Below, piece after piece: positions 10,063-22,112 of a stretch of 64,000 nt of DNA (within the stretch, counting starts at the first letter, position 1; the number at the start of each line of letters is the position of its first letter). The DNA lies in assembly GCF_014926405.1 (NCBI RefSeq), contig NZ_JACXXJ020000005.1:3267001-3331000 (forward strand), in the 5' to 3' direction. The DNA comes from Agrobacterium vitis (GTDB lineage Bacteria; Pseudomonadota; Alphaproteobacteria; Rhizobiales; Rhizobiaceae). The position numbers were made by a program, and so were the translations under genes. The notes under the pieces were generated by a model that worked only from the letters and a program-made list of their open reading frames with translations, made no database searches and was not told the origin of the DNA.

Positions 10063-12682
10063 TGTTCACAATCCTCTGCGGAACCACAATGATCTTCTTA
10101 GGCGTTTGCCCTTGAAGAGCGGCTTTAACGGCATCCAGATCGAGCACCGCTTGGCTGACGGCATTCTGATCCTCATCGCGACCGATTGTCAATTCGGCCT
10201 TCTTCTTGCCGTTGATTTGCACCGGCATGACCACTTCGTTTTCAGCCACCAATTCAGCGTGGAAAACCGGCCAGTCTGCTTGCGACACCATTCCGGAATG
10301 GCCCAACACCGCCCAGCATTCTTCTGCCAGATGCGGCATCATTGGAGCAATGATCTGGATTAGTATTTCCGTGGCGTTGCGCATCGCAGCGGCGAAGTCA
10401 GCATCGGCTTGTCCAGATGCCACCTGCGTCAGCGGTGATGCCAGAGCATTGAGCAACTCGTAAATCCGCGCCACGGCCTTGTTGAAGGCCAGTTTGTCCA
10501 GATCGGCACCGACAGCCTGCAAGGTCTTGTGGGCAATCTGGGAGACCGCCCTGCCCGCACCATCCTTAGCCGGAGTCGATGCAGAGGTTCTCAGCACGTC
10601 GGCAGCCTCGGAAACCAGCCGCCAAAGCCGCTGGACGAAGCGATGCGAGCCTTCGATACCGGCTTCCGACCAGATCACGTCGCGATCCGGTGGTGAATCC
10701 GACAAAACGAAAAAGCGGGCGGTATCTGCGCCGTAGGAGCCCAGAATATCATCGGGGTCGATGACGTTCTTTTTCGACTTCGACATTTTTTCAACGGAGC
10801 CGATCGTCACCTCCTCGCCGGAGGACAGAAGGAAGGCGCGGCGTGTGCCATCGACATCCTCGACGCGGATATCCGCAGGCGCCACCCATTGGCCATTCGC
10901 GCCGCTGCCAAGACGGTAGGTCTCGTGGACGACCATGCCCTGGGTAAACAGACCTTTGAAAGGCTCGCTGACGGCCACATGGCCTGTTTCGCGCATGGCG
11001 CGGGTGAAGAATCGGGAGTAGAGCAGGTGCAGGATCGCATGCTCGATGCCGCCGATATATTGATCGACTGGCAGCCAATGATTGGCCACAGCCGGATCGG
11101 TCGGCTTGTCTTCCCACGGTGCGGTGAAGCGGGTGTAATACCAGCTGGAGTCGACAAACGTGTCCATCGTATCCGTTTCACGCCGGGCCGCCTTGCCACA
11201 GCATGGGCAGGAAACGTTGCGCCAGGTCGGATGGCGGTCCAGCGGATTGCCAGGTACGTCGAAAGTGACGTCATCCGGCAGTTTGACCGGCAGATCCTGT
11301 TTCGGAACCGGAACAACACCGCAGTCTTCACAGTGAATAACCGGGATCGGGCAGCCCCAGTAGCGCTGGCGTGACACGCCCCAGTCGCGCAGGCGGAAAT
11401 TGACCTTGCGCTCGCCAACAGGCGCGCCATTCAGCTGTTCGGCGCACAGTTTTGTGGCAACGGCTTCAAAAGCTTCATCGGTGGTCTTGCCGTCGAGGAA
11501 GCGTGAATTGATCATCACGCCGTCTTCCACATAGGCGGTGTCGCCCACCGTGAAGCTGGCTGCATCGCCATCCTTTGGCATCACAACAGGCACAACAGGC
11601 AGATCGTATTTGCGGGCAAAATCCAGATCGCGCTGGTCTCCGGACGGGCAGGCGAAGATCGCGCCGGTGCCATAGTCCATCAGCACGAAATTGGCGACGT
11701 AAACAGGCAATTCCCAGTTGGGATCAAGCGGATGTCTGACCTTGATTCCGGTGTCCAAGCCTTTTTTCTCGGCGGTTTCCAGCGCAGCCAGCGAGGTCCC
11801 TGCCCTGCGGCATTCGTCGCAGAAGTCAGCAATGTCGGTGGATGTTTCGGCCAGTGCCTTGGCCAGCGGATGATCGGCGGCAATTGCCAGGAAGCTGGCG
11901 CCAAACAATGTGTCAGGCCGTGTCGTATAGACCTGCACGTCGGCAAAGCCCTGCGGACCTGTCCCAGCGGCGATCTCCCATCGCACCGTCAGGCCTTCAG
12001 ACCGGCCGATCCAGTTCTTCTGCATCAGCCGGACCTTTTCGGGCCAGTGATCCAGCGTGTCCAGAGCGTCCAGCAGATCCTGGGCGAAATCGGTGATCTT
12101 GAAGAACCATTGGGTCAGTTCGCGTTGCTCGACCAGCGCACCGGAGCGCCAGCCACGGCCATCGATCACCTGTTCATTAGCCAGCACCGTCTGGTCGACC
12201 GGGTCCCAGTTGACCTTGGACTGCTTGCGATAGACCAGGCCCTTTTCCATCATGTCGAGGAAGAGATATTGCTGGCGTTGGTAATATTCGACATCGCAGG
12301 TGGCGAATTCACGCGACCAGTCCAGCGACAGGCCCATGGATTTCAACTGGGCGCGCATGGAGGCGATGTTCTGATAAGTCCAGTCCTTGGGATGAACCTT
12401 GTTCTGCATGGCGGCGTTTTCGGCTGGCATGCCGAAAGCGTCCCAACCCATTGGATGCAGGACATTATAGCCGCGGGCGCGTTTGTAGCGGGCCACGACA
12501 TCGCCCATGGCATAATTGCGCACATGGCCAATATGAATGCGGCCAGACGGGTAGGGGAACATCTCGAGTACGTAGTATTTTTCGCGAGGATCGTCGTTAT
12601 CGGTCTCGAAGATTTTCGCTTCAGACCATTTTTCCTGCCAACGAGGTTCCGCATCGCGCGGATTGTAACGTTCTGTACTCAT
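10052..12682 (-). CDS. leuS: Leucyl-tRNA synthetase
   Basis: Charges tRNA-Leu with leucine. The 876-residue class I enzyme has the HIGH signature ([12 protein letters not shown], near residue 52), a large CP1 editing domain in the middle, the KMSKS loop (KMSKSKKN, near residue 632) and a C-terminal anticodon-binding domain ending [15 protein letters not shown]. Length and motif spacing match bacterial LeuS. It is first in the leuS-lptE-holA unit, divergent from yggS with a 200-base gap in which I see no specific leader structure. Confidence 0.97.
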   Translation of the reverse strand: MSTERYNPRDAEPRWQEKWSEAKIFETDNDDPREKYYVLEMFPYPSGRIHIGHVRNYAMGDVVARYKRARGYNVLHPMGWDAFGMPAENAAMQNKVHPKDWTYQNIASMRAQLKSMGLSLDWSREFATCDVEYYQRQQYLFLDMMEKGLVYRKQSKVNWDPVDQTVLANEQVIDGRGWRSGALVEQRELTQWFFKITDFAQDLLDALDTLDHWPEKVRLMQKNWIGRSEGLTVRWEIAAGTGPQGFADVQVYTTRPDTLFGASFLAIAADHPLAKALAETSTDIADFCDECRRAGTSLAALETAEKKGLDTGIKVRHPLDPNWELPVYVANFVLMDYGTGAIFACPSGDQRDLDFARKYDLPVVPVVMPKDGDAASFTVGDTAYVEDGVMINSRFLDGKTTDEAFEAVATKLCAEQLNGAPVGERKVNFRLRDWGVSRQRYWGCPIPVIHCEDCGVVPVPKQDLPVKLPDDVTFDVPGNPLDRHPTWRNVSCPCCGKAARRETDTMDTFVDSSWYYTRFTAPWEDKPTDPAVANHWLPVDQYIGGIEHAILHLLYSRFFTRAMRETGHVAVSEPFKGLFTQGMVVHETYRLGSGANGQWVAPADIRVEDVDGTRRAFLLSSGEEVTIGSVEKMSKSKKNVIDPDDILGSYGADTARFFVLSDSPPDRDVIWSEAGIEGSHRFVQRLWRLVSEAADVLRTSASTPAKDGAGRAVSQIAHKTLQAVGADLDKLAFNKAVARIYELLNALASPLTQVASGQADADFAAAMRNATEILIQIIAPMMPHLAEECWAVLGHSGMVSQADWPVFHAELVAENEVVMPVQINGKKKAELTIGRDEDQNAVSQAVLDLDAVKAALQGQTPKKIIVVPQRIVNIVV

Positions 12683-12882
12683 GGGATGCTACGTCCGGAT
12701 TGCTTGAAAATTTGGGTGGACCTTCACCATGAAACAGCCCTAGCGTCAAGGTTTTGCACTGGAATCGGGCAATCCGGGGACGCATTCCTTGCTGGGGTGC
12801 CGATAATGCGCTTGCAAGGCTCTTGCCTTTCACGGCCAGTGCCGCGAAAACAGGCGGAATTTCAAAATATGGATGGCTGGCG

Positions 12883-13542
12883 ATGACCATTGAAGAACGA
12901 CTGGATGAGGTGCGGACCCGGATCGCCGCTGCGGCCCGCGAAGCGGATCGGACCCCGGAGGCGGTCACGCTGGTCGCCGTTTCCAAAACCTTCGATGCGG
13001 AGGCGATCCGCCCGGTCATCCTGCATGGCCAGCGGGTGTTCGGTGAAAACCGCGTGCAGGAATCGCAAGGAAAATGGCCGCAGCTGAAGGCAGAAACGCC
13101 TGAGATCGAGCTGCATCTGATCGGACCGTTGCAATCCAACAAGGCAGCGGAAGCCGTGGCGCTATTCGATGTGATCGAAACGGTGGACCGGGAAAAAATC
13201 GCCCGCGCACTGGCCGAGGAAATGGCCAAGCAGGGCCGGCAGCTGCGGCTTTATGTGCAGGTCAATACCGGGTTGGAGCCGCAAAAGGCGGGCATTGCCC
13301 CGCAGGACACGGTGGATTTTGTCGCCCTTTGCCGGTCGGAACTCGGCCTCGATATTGTGGGATTGATGTGCATTCCACCAGCCGATGAAAATCCCGGGCC
13401 ACATTTCGCTCTTCTGGCGAAGCTGGCCGGGCAATGCGGCGTCGAGCGCCTGTCGATGGGCATGTCGGGTGATTACGAGACAGCTATTGCCTTCGGCGCC
13501 ACCAGTGTTCGGGTGGGATCGGCGATTTTCGGGAGCCGGTGA
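12883..13542 (+). CDS. YggS/PROSC family PLP-binding protein
   Basis: Members of this family bind pyridoxal phosphate and help keep PLP and some amino- and keto-acid pools in balance; no firm catalytic activity is known. The 219-residue protein has the PLP lysine in TLVAVSKTF (Lys35), then HLIGPLQSNK, and the C-terminal LSMGMSGDYE...VRVGSAIFG that grips the phosphate. ATG at 12883 gives the family's usual start (MTIEERL); the longer open frame upstream is rejected because it adds 43 atypical residues. Confidence 0.92.
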   Translation: MTIEERLDEVRTRIAAAAREADRTPEAVTLVAVSKTFDAEAIRPVILHGQRVFGENRVQESQGKWPQLKAETPEIELHLIGPLQSNKAAEAVALFDVIETVDREKIARALAEEMAKQGRQLRLYVQVNTGLEPQKAGIAPQDTVDFVALCRSELGLDIVGLMCIPPADENPGPHFALLAKLAGQCGVERLSMGMSGDYETAIAFGATSVRVGSAIFGSR

Positions 13543-13577
13543 GGGCTGCTGATTTCACCAACAAAACCCTCAAAATA

Positions 13578-13605
13578 AAACCCCGGGGCGGAGCCACCGG
13601 GGTTT
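13578..13605. terminator. Bidirectional terminator between yggS and trcR
   Basis: Nine-base-pair perfect stem (13578-13586 with 13597-13605, CCCCGG core) with a ten-base loop. On the - strand it is followed by TTATTTT, suiting the convergent trcR gene; on the + strand by TTTGAATTTT. Confidence 0.8.
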
Positions 13606-13631
13606 GAATTTTCCAACGCTGATGTAGCGGA

Positions 13632-14327
13632 TCAATACTGATCGTCTTCTTCTTCGGTATTGGTCGATTTCAACGATTGCAGCTTCTTGAACACGGCATT
13701 GGCGTCGATTTCCTTTTCCTCTTCCTGGGCGTAGAAATCGAGATGTTCGGTCTGCGAAGCCGATTGCAGAGTGGCGCCAAGCTCGGCAGCTGTCGGCAGC
13801 GGACGGCCCTTCGAGGCCTTTTCCACTTCCATGTCCAGATCGATCTGGCTGCACAGGCCAAGCGTTACCGGGTCCATCGGCGCGAGATTGGCCGAATTCC
13901 AGTGGCTGCGGTCACGGATCTGCTCGATCGTGCTCTTGGTGGTGCCGACCAGCCGGGAAATCTGTGCATCCTTCAGTTCAGGATGATTGCGCACCAGCCA
14001 GAGAATGGCGTTCGGGCGGTCCTGACGCTTGGAGACCGGCGTATAGCGGGGGCCACGGCGTTTCGAATCAGGCACGCGCACCTTCGGCTCGGAAATCTTC
14101 AGCTTGTGGGCAATATCTTTTTCGCCGCGTGCGATCTCGTCGCGGGAAAGCTGGCCGGTGGCAATGGGATCAAGACCCTTGATGCCTTGTGCGGCTTCGC
14201 CATCGGCAATGGCTTTTACCTCAAGCGGGTGCAGCTTGCAGAACTGGGCGATCTGCTCGAATGACAGCGCCGTATTGTCTACGAGCCATACGGCCGTTGC
14301 CTTTGGCATAAGCAGTGTCTGGGCCAT
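13632..14327 (-). CDS. trcR: DUF1013 family protein, cell-cycle transcriptional regulator TrcR type
   Basis: A 231-residue DUF1013 protein found almost only in alphaproteobacteria and usually annotated as the cell-cycle regulator TrcR; I rely on recall of the family for that name. Visible parts are the conserved N-terminus MAQTLLMPKATAVWLVDNT, a helix-turn-helix-like stretch (LSFEQIAQFCKLHPLEVKAIADGEA), a basic linker (SKRRGPRYTPVSKRQDRP) and a second HTH-like block (LKDAQISRLVGTTKSTIEQIRDR), then an acidic tail. ATG at 14327 has GAAGGA nine bases upstream; 25 upstream in-frame codons were trimmed. DNA binding is inferred from the two HTH-like segments. Confidence 0.85.
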   Translation of the reverse strand: MAQTLLMPKATAVWLVDNTALSFEQIAQFCKLHPLEVKAIADGEAAQGIKGLDPIATGQLSRDEIARGEKDIAHKLKISEPKVRVPDSKRRGPRYTPVSKRQDRPNAILWLVRNHPELKDAQISRLVGTTKSTIEQIRDRSHWNSANLAPMDPVTLGLCSQIDLDMEVEKASKGRPLPTAAELGATLQSASQTEHLDFYAQEEEKEIDANAVFKKLQSLKSTNTEEEDDQY

Positions 14328-14616
14328 GCAATTACAATCCTTCTGTAGGTACGCGCCGTCGGGCGCGAGCCGTGGATACAACCAGAATTTCCGGGAAATC
14401 ACCGGCTATATACGCCGGTTGACGCAGAAATGCAATTCTTTGAAAGACAAATGACCTTTGTCTAATTGCCGCCATGTGGCGACCTGATAAGAATTGGCAG
14501 TATGACACCTATATCATGATGCAGAGCCACTGCACCGCATCATGCCGGGTCGCATGTTGAGAGAGGTGAGGAGCTCTCCGCAGCCTGTCATGGCTGCGTC
14601 ACATCAGGAGGATTTC

Positions 14617-16572
<1,956 letters not shown>

Positions 16573-16904
16573 GACTATTTTTCTTAGGTTTTGCAAAGGG
16601 GGCGGGGTCTCTCCGCCCTCTTCACCAAGTCGCCAAGATGCTCACGCATTCTCGTCTTGAACGAATAAGAAATATAAACTGTCGGCTTCAATGGCAGTTC
16701 ATATTTTCCGCATTTTCAAGCGGAACTGGCCGGGTTTTGAATGGCACTCGTAAAGTGCAATTAAACAGACTATATGGGGGATCTTACTGCGGAACGACCC
16801 TTACCTGACCTTCGAGCCGGTCGGTGACAGGCCTCCACAGTCCATTCGAGTGTTATGGCGGGTGCGCGATGTCAGTCCTGCGCGGCGCTGTAGTAGGAGT
16901 TCCC
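16573..16904. other. Intergenic region acs to zinc protease
   Basis: This 332-base gap holds a GC-rich hairpin after acs, then two smaller inverted repeats: AAATATAAACTG (from about 16671) with a near-match some 17 bases on, and TTCCGC/GCGGAA around 16708-16727. An open frame running into the protease gene from 16824 looks like an upstream extension only. I see no recognisable RNA gene. Confidence 0.5.
16598..16620 (+). terminator. Probable terminator after acs
   Basis: Eight-base-pair GC-rich stem (16598-16605 with 16613-16620, one G-T pair) with a seven-base loop, 25 bases after the acs stop. Only two T residues follow, so termination strength is uncertain. Confidence 0.55.
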
Positions 16905-17348
16905 ATGGCCCGGGTAGACCAATCCGACGACTGGCGCGAAAAACACGCGCCGACAATCAGCACGTTCGAGTCGCTGGCGATCGAAGCTTTCGGCAATTTA
17001 CCGAAGGAGTTTCGGGACCTGACCGGAAACCTGATCATCGAGATTGCCGATTTTCCCACCGACGACGTGTTTGAAGACATGGCCCTCGAAACGCCTTTCG
17101 ATCTGTTGGGCCTGTTCGAAGGGCGCGGCATTTCCGAGCGTTTCAGCATGGAAACCGGCGAGGTGCCCAATAAGATCACCCTCTATCGCCGCCCCATTCT
17201 CGATTATTGGGCTGAGAATGAAGAAACGCTGGGCGATATCGTCACCCATGTGCTGATCCATGAGATCGGTCATCATTTCGGCCTCTCCGATGATGATATG
17301 GAACGGATCGAGGAAAGCGTTGACGACGGAATGGCTGACCGGTCGTAA
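16905..17348 (+). CDS. Small metallopeptidase-fold protein (minimal zincin, DUF1025 type)
   Basis: A 147-residue cytoplasmic protein of the small HExxH zincin-like family; members have a compact metalloprotease fold but their substrates are unknown. The zinc site is HEIGHHFGLSDDDM near residues 117-130, with the preceding block ITLYRRPILDYW typical of the family. ATG at 16905 is chosen because TAGGAG lies five bases upstream; the longer frame from 16824 would add 27 residues without similarity to the family. It converges on pyc with a RIME-like element between them. Confidence 0.85.
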   Translation: MARVDQSDDWREKHAPTISTFESLAIEAFGNLPKEFRDLTGNLIIEIADFPTDDVFEDMALETPFDLLGLFEGRGISERFSMETGEVPNKITLYRRPILDYWAENEETLGDIVTHVLIHEIGHHFGLSDDDMERIEESVDDGMADRS

Positions 17349-17416
17349 CGCCTGCGAGACGTCAGGGAAAAGCGTCCAAGATTAGGGCGGCGCATCCTGA
17401 GGGACGCGCCGCTGCT

Positions 17417-17524
17417 TTACAGCGCCGTGCGTTTTATAAAACGCACAAAGGACGCTGTAACACTTTAAATCTGCTGCATAATTTTCTCCTTAGATCGATT
17501 CCGATTTAAGGAATTATGCAGTAG
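17417..17524. repeat. RIME-like element with two large palindromes
   Basis: A 108-base intergenic element. The first palindrome has outer arms TTACAGCG (17417-17424) and its complement (17453-17460) around a perfect 20-base inner palindrome (17427-17446). The second pairs 17471-17483 with 17512-17524, plus inner pairing TCCTTA...TAAGGA. A ~105-115 base element with two large palindromes matches my recollection of the Rhizobium-specific intergenic mosaic element RIME1. It ends five bases from the pyc stop codon and may help end transcription of both convergent genes. Confidence 0.75.
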
Positions 17525-17528
17525 TTTG

Positions 17529-20500
17529 TTATGCCTCAAGGCCGATCAGCAGGTCCTTGGCGTCGATCTGGTCACCGGCCTTCACCAGCACTTCGGCAAT
17601 CTTGCCATCGCGTTCGGCATGCAGCGCGGTTTCCATCTTCATCGCTTCGATGGACAGCAGCACGTCTCCGGCTTTCACGTCCTGTCCGGCCGCGACGAAG
17701 ACCCGCGAGATGACACCAGGCATCGGTGCGCCGATATGTGCGGCATTGGCGGCCTCCGCCTTGCGGCGGGCGGCGGCCCCGGAGGCTCCATGGCTGCGGT
17801 CCGGCACCTTGATACGGCGTGGCTGGCCGTTCAGCTCGAAAAACATCGTCACCAGGCCCTGGGCATCGGGAGCACTGGCTGCTTGATTAACGATGACAAG
17901 TGTCTTGCCTTTTTCGATTTCGGCAAACAATTCCTCGCCATCGCCCATGCCGTAGAAATAGGAATGGGTCGGCAGGACCGAGACCGGGCCATAGGTATCG
18001 GAGGCCAGGGCGAAATCGGTGAACACCTTCGGATACATCAGGTAGGATGCGAATTCGAAATCACTGACACTGCGCTCCAGCTTGTCCTCGATGGTCTTGC
18101 GTTCGGCATCGAGATCGGCGGGCGGTAAAAGCGAGCCCGGCACATCCGTATATGGTTTTTCGCCCTTCAACGCCTTCTTTTGCAGGCTCTGCGGCCAGCC
18201 GCCGGGTGGTTGGCCGAGATCACCCTTCAGCATCGAGACGACCGAATCGGGGAAGGCAATGTCCTTATCCGGATTCTCGACATCGTCCACCGTCAGATCC
18301 TGCGCCACCATCATCAGCGCCATGTCGCCCACCACCTTGGATGAGGGCGTGACTTTGACGATGTCGCCGAACATCTGGTTGACGTCTGCATAGGTCTGCG
18401 CCACCTCGTGCCAGCGGGTTTCCAGCCCCAGCGAACGGGCCTGTTCCTTCAGGTTGGTGAACTGGCCGCCGGGCATTTCATGCAGATAGACTTCTGAGGC
18501 CGGCCCCTTGAGATCGCTTTCGAAGGCCGCATATTGGCCGCGCACCGCTTCCCAATAGAAGGAAATGCGACGGATCCATTCCGGGTCGAGCCCCGGGTCG
18601 CGCTCGGTTCCGGCCAAGGCTTCGACAATTGAGCCCAGGCAGGGCTGGGAGGTGTTGCCCGACAGCGCGTCCATGGCGGCATCCACGGCATCGACACCGG
18701 CATCAATGGCTGCCAGCACGGTAGCGGCGGAAATGCCCGATGTGTCATGGGTGTGGAAATGGATCGGCAGGCTGGTTGCCTCACGCAGCGCCTTGAACAA
18801 GACTTTCGCGGCTGCGGGTTTGAGCAACCCGGCCATGTCCTTGACGGCAATGATATGGGCGCCTGCTTTTTCCAGTTCGGCGGCGAGAGCCGTATAATAT
18901 TTCAGGTCGTATTTCGGTCGGGCGCTGTTCAGGAGATCGCCGGTATAGCAGATTGCGGCCTCGCACAGCTTGTTTTCTTCCTGCACGGCATCCATGGAGA
19001 CGCGCATATTATCGACCCAGTTCAGGCAATCGAACACCCGGAACAAGTCGATGCCGCCCTTTGCTGCCTGGCGGACAAAATATTTGACGACATTGTCAGG
19101 GTAATTGGTATAGCCGACACCGTTTGCGCCGCGTAGCAGCATTTGTAGCAGCAGGTTGGGTGCGCCTTCGCGGATCAGTGCCAGCCTCTCCCACGGATCT
19201 TCTGTCAGGAACCGCATGGATACGTCAAAGGTCGCGCCGCCCCAGCATTCCAGCGACAGCAGATTGGGCAGGGCGCGGGCGTAGACGCTGGCGATCCGGG
19301 CAATGTCGTGGGTGCGCATCCGGGTGGCCAGCAGCGATTGATGGCCGTCGCGCATGGTCGTGTCGGTCAGCAGCACACGCGGTTCGTTGCGCATCCACTC
19401 GGCAAAGCCCTTTGGCCCCAGCGCATCAAGCTTCTGCTTGGTGCCATCGGTGATACCGGCATCGATATAGGGAATGACTGGCTTTGCCGCCTTGTCCGAG
19501 GGCTTGGGACGGCCCTTGGTTTCCGGGTGGCCGTTGACGGTCACGTCGGCCAGATAGGTCAGCAGCTTGGTTGCCCGGTCCTGGCGCTTGACCTGGGCGA
19601 ACAGTTCCGGCGTGGTATCGATAAAGCGTGTCGTATAGGTATTATTGCGAAATTTCGGGTGTCCGATGATCGCTTCCAGGAAGGTGAGATTGGTGGCGAC
19701 ACCGCGGATACGGAATTCGCGCAGCGCCCGATCCATCCGGCTAATCGCTTCCTGTGGTGAGGCGCCAGCAGCGGTCACTTTCACCAGCAGTGGATCATAA
19801 AAACGGGTGATGATCGCGCCGGTATAGGCGGTGCCGCCATCGAGCCGGATGCCGAAACCTGCCGCCGAGCGATAGGCGGTGATACGGCCGTAATCGGGAA
19901 TGAAATTATGCTCGGGGTCCTCGGTCGTGACCCGGCATTGCAGGGCATGGCCATGCAGGCGGATGTCTTCTTGGCGGGGAACGCCCGATTCCGGCGTGCC
20001 GATCGCAAAGCCTTCCAGGATATGGATCTGCGCCTTGACGATGTCGATACCGGTCACCACTTCGGTGACAGTATGCTCCACCTGAATGCGCGGGTTGACC
20101 TCGATGAAATAGAATTTTCCAGTATCGGCATCCATCAGATATTCGACGGTGCCGGCACCGATATAGCCGGTGGCTCTGGCAATTTTCAGCGAATAGGCGG
20201 CAAGTTCCTGGCGCTGCTCCTCGGAAAGATAGGGGGCGGGTGCCCGTTCCACGACTTTCTGGTTGCGGCGCTGCACCGAGCAATCGCGTTCAAACAGATG
20301 CACAGCATTGCCATGGGTATCGCCGAGGATCTGGCTTTCGACATGGCGGGCATTTTCCACCAGCTTTTCCAGATAGACTTCATCCTTGCCAAAGGCTGCC
20401 TTTGCCTCGCGCTTGGCTTCCGTGACTTCGCGGGCCAGATCGTTTTCGGAGCGGATTACCCGCATGCCGCGCCCGCCACCGCCCCAGGAGGCTTTGAGCA

Positions 20501-20990
20501 TCAGCGGATAGCCGATCTCGCCCGCCATTTTGGCCACGGTGTCCATGTCATCAGGCAGCGGTTCGGTGGCGGGCACCACGGGAACGCCCACTTCGACCGC
20601 CAGATTGCGGGCGGCGACCTTGTTGCCCAATTGCCGCATCGTATCGGATGTCGGGCCGATGAAAATCAGACCTGCATCGTTACAGGCATCGACAAATTCA
20701 GGACTTTCGGACAGAAGGCCATAGCCCGGATGGATGGCGTCCGCGCCTGACAGTTTGGCGACACGGATGATTTCCTCAATGGAAAGATAGCTTTCGATCG
20801 GGCCGAGATCCCGCTTCAGATGCGGGCCGCGACCGACCTGATAGCTTTCGTCCGCCTTGAAGCGATGCAGGGAGAGCTTGTCCTCCTCAGCCCAGATGGC
20901 GACCGTTTTTATGCCGAGTTCATTGGCAGCCCGAAACACGCGAATGGCGATTTCGGAGCGATTGGCAACTAGGATCTTGGAAATAGACAA
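17529..20990 (-). CDS. pyc: Pyruvate carboxylase
   Basis: Converts pyruvate, bicarbonate and ATP to oxaloacetate, the main anaplerotic step on sugars. The 1153-residue single-chain enzyme has the biotin carboxylase domain (residues ~1-450; GGGGRGMRV ATP-grasp loop, FIEVNPRIQVEHTVTE), the carboxyltransferase domain (~530-830; TTMRDGHQSLLATRMR and the metal-binding HFHTHDTSG), and the biotinyl domain with the biotinylated lysine in EAMKMETALHA at residue 1118. Biotin in these bacteria is often limiting, so activity depends on supply. The next gene upstream on the same strand is the LuxR-type regulator, 106 bases away. Confidence 0.97.
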   Translation of the reverse strand: MSISKILVANRSEIAIRVFRAANELGIKTVAIWAEEDKLSLHRFKADESYQVGRGPHLKRDLGPIESYLSIEEIIRVAKLSGADAIHPGYGLLSESPEFVDACNDAGLIFIGPTSDTMRQLGNKVAARNLAVEVGVPVVPATEPLPDDMDTVAKMAGEIGYPLMLKASWGGGGRGMRVIRSENDLAREVTEAKREAKAAFGKDEVYLEKLVENARHVESQILGDTHGNAVHLFERDCSVQRRNQKVVERAPAPYLSEEQRQELAAYSLKIARATGYIGAGTVEYLMDADTGKFYFIEVNPRIQVEHTVTEVVTGIDIVKAQIHILEGFAIGTPESGVPRQEDIRLHGHALQCRVTTEDPEHNFIPDYGRITAYRSAAGFGIRLDGGTAYTGAIITRFYDPLLVKVTAAGASPQEAISRMDRALREFRIRGVATNLTFLEAIIGHPKFRNNTYTTRFIDTTPELFAQVKRQDRATKLLTYLADVTVNGHPETKGRPKPSDKAAKPVIPYIDAGITDGTKQKLDALGPKGFAEWMRNEPRVLLTDTTMRDGHQSLLATRMRTHDIARIASVYARALPNLLSLECWGGATFDVSMRFLTEDPWERLALIREGAPNLLLQMLLRGANGVGYTNYPDNVVKYFVRQAAKGGIDLFRVFDCLNWVDNMRVSMDAVQEENKLCEAAICYTGDLLNSARPKYDLKYYTALAAELEKAGAHIIAVKDMAGLLKPAAAKVLFKALREATSLPIHFHTHDTSGISAATVLAAIDAGVDAVDAAMDALSGNTSQPCLGSIVEALAGTERDPGLDPEWIRRISFYWEAVRGQYAAFESDLKGPASEVYLHEMPGGQFTNLKEQARSLGLETRWHEVAQTYADVNQMFGDIVKVTPSSKVVGDMALMMVAQDLTVDDVENPDKDIAFPDSVVSMLKGDLGQPPGGWPQSLQKKALKGEKPYTDVPGSLLPPADLDAERKTIEDKLERSVSDFEFASYLMYPKVFTDFALASDTYGPVSVLPTHSYFYGMGDGEELFAEIEKGKTLVIVNQAASAPDAQGLVTMFFELNGQPRRIKVPDRSHGASGAAARRKAEAANAAHIGAPMPGVISRVFVAAGQDVKAGDVLLSIEAMKMETALHAERDGKIAEVLVKAGDQIDAKDLLIGLEA

Positions 20991-21096
20991 ATGGGCCTCC
21001 TCTTCATCAGGCGCTCATTGTGCGCCTGCGAAGAGAATCCATAGCGGTTTGCAAGACATCGCGCAATTTAGGCAAGTCAGCAGAACGATGAAAATA

Positions 21097-21837
21097 TCAG
21101 CTGATCAGGCCAAGGCGGTAAGCGATTGCTACCATATGTTGCCGGTTCTTGGCGTTCAACTTATCCTGCAATTCGTTGACGTACCAATCGACGGTGTGGT
21201 TCGAAATCTCGAGCAATTTGCTCATCTCGTTCGAGGTCATGCCTTCCCCGAGATAATTGAGAATTTCAAGCTCGCGTCGGGTCAGGCGCACATCGACTTT
21301 TTGCACCATCGATAGAAGTTCGTCTTCGCCATTGATTTCCGCCAGCCGCCAGAAGGCGCATTTCGCCACCGTGTCGAACAGCATGATCTCAATCGGGGTC
21401 AGTTCCACCGGTCGTCCGCCAATGGTCATGTTGGCCAGCAATCCGCCCCGTCCGTGAATGGGGAAGATGTAGCCTTCCTCGAGGCCAAAACGCTGGGCAT
21501 CCATCATCATCCGCTGCATGCGTTTGAAATGTGGGTCCTGGGCGAAGGCCGTCAGCGTTTCGCTCCAGCGGAACGGCCGTTGCGCTTGCGCCAGATAGCG
21601 AATGGCAGGGTCAATCAGCACGAATTTTTTCGTGATATAGACCTGCGGCCATTTTTCCGGCCAGCGTCCTGCAAGCACCAGCGACATGGGGTTTTGGTCA
21701 GGTTTGGGACTGCGCACGAGGCCGTAATAATCGAATTTATAAAATTCGAGGAGTTTCTCCAATTCTAGGATCAGCTCCTCGCGACTTCGGCATCCCTGAG
21801 ATACAGCCAAAAACTGTATGAGATGATTGACACTCAC
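21097..21837 (-). CDS. expR: LuxR-family orphan quorum-sensing regulator (ExpR-like)
   Basis: A 246-residue LuxR-type activator. The N-terminal half has the acyl-homoserine-lactone pocket pattern: YYGLVR near residue 37, WPEKWPQVYITKKFVLIDPAI (W, Y and D-P ligand residues) and W in FRWSETLT. The C-terminal HTH is LTRRELEILNYLGEGMTSNE...NHTVDWYVNELQDKL. No luxI-type synthase is nearby, so it is an orphan (solo) receptor. The position beside pyc recalls expR of Sinorhizobium meliloti, which controls exopolysaccharide and motility genes; that comparison is from memory. GTG at 21837 is chosen because AGGGGG lies five bases upstream. Confidence 0.8.
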   Translation of the reverse strand: MSVNHLIQFLAVSQGCRSREELILELEKLLEFYKFDYYGLVRSPKPDQNPMSLVLAGRWPEKWPQVYITKKFVLIDPAIRYLAQAQRPFRWSETLTAFAQDPHFKRMQRMMMDAQRFGLEEGYIFPIHGRGGLLANMTIGGRPVELTPIEIMLFDTVAKCAFWRLAEINGEDELLSMVQKVDVRLTRRELEILNYLGEGMTSNEMSKLLEISNHTVDWYVNELQDKLNAKNRQHMVAIAYRLGLIS

Positions 21838-22112
21838 ACGCACCCCCTAGGTCCAGCACCAGACTGAACATTAACATTCTCTAATTATTATCAAACACTA
21901 TTTCTTAAAATACACGTTAAGCTTATGTGTTTGTTAATTCGGCTACCTGAAATTTTACCCATAGCAAGCATGGTGAAAAAGAGAATTCCAAAACCGGACT
22001 TTGCACAACATCTGCGGGTCTGTATAGGCAGCGTTCAGGTTCGTCTCCTTAAAATATCGTGATACGATGCCTCAACCGGCCAATTCGAAGCCGATCAGGA
22101 GAAACTGACGCC
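21838..22112. promoter_or_regulatory. Divergent promoter region expR-like / ndvA
   Basis: A 275-base AT-rich region between divergent genes, which must contain both promoters. I see no clear lux-box dyad and no strong hairpin, so specific elements are not called. Confidence 0.5.

Noticed and set aside
10791..11117. Open frames inside leuS on the same strand in other frames
   Set aside because: Out-of-frame shadows of leuS with no protein-like features.
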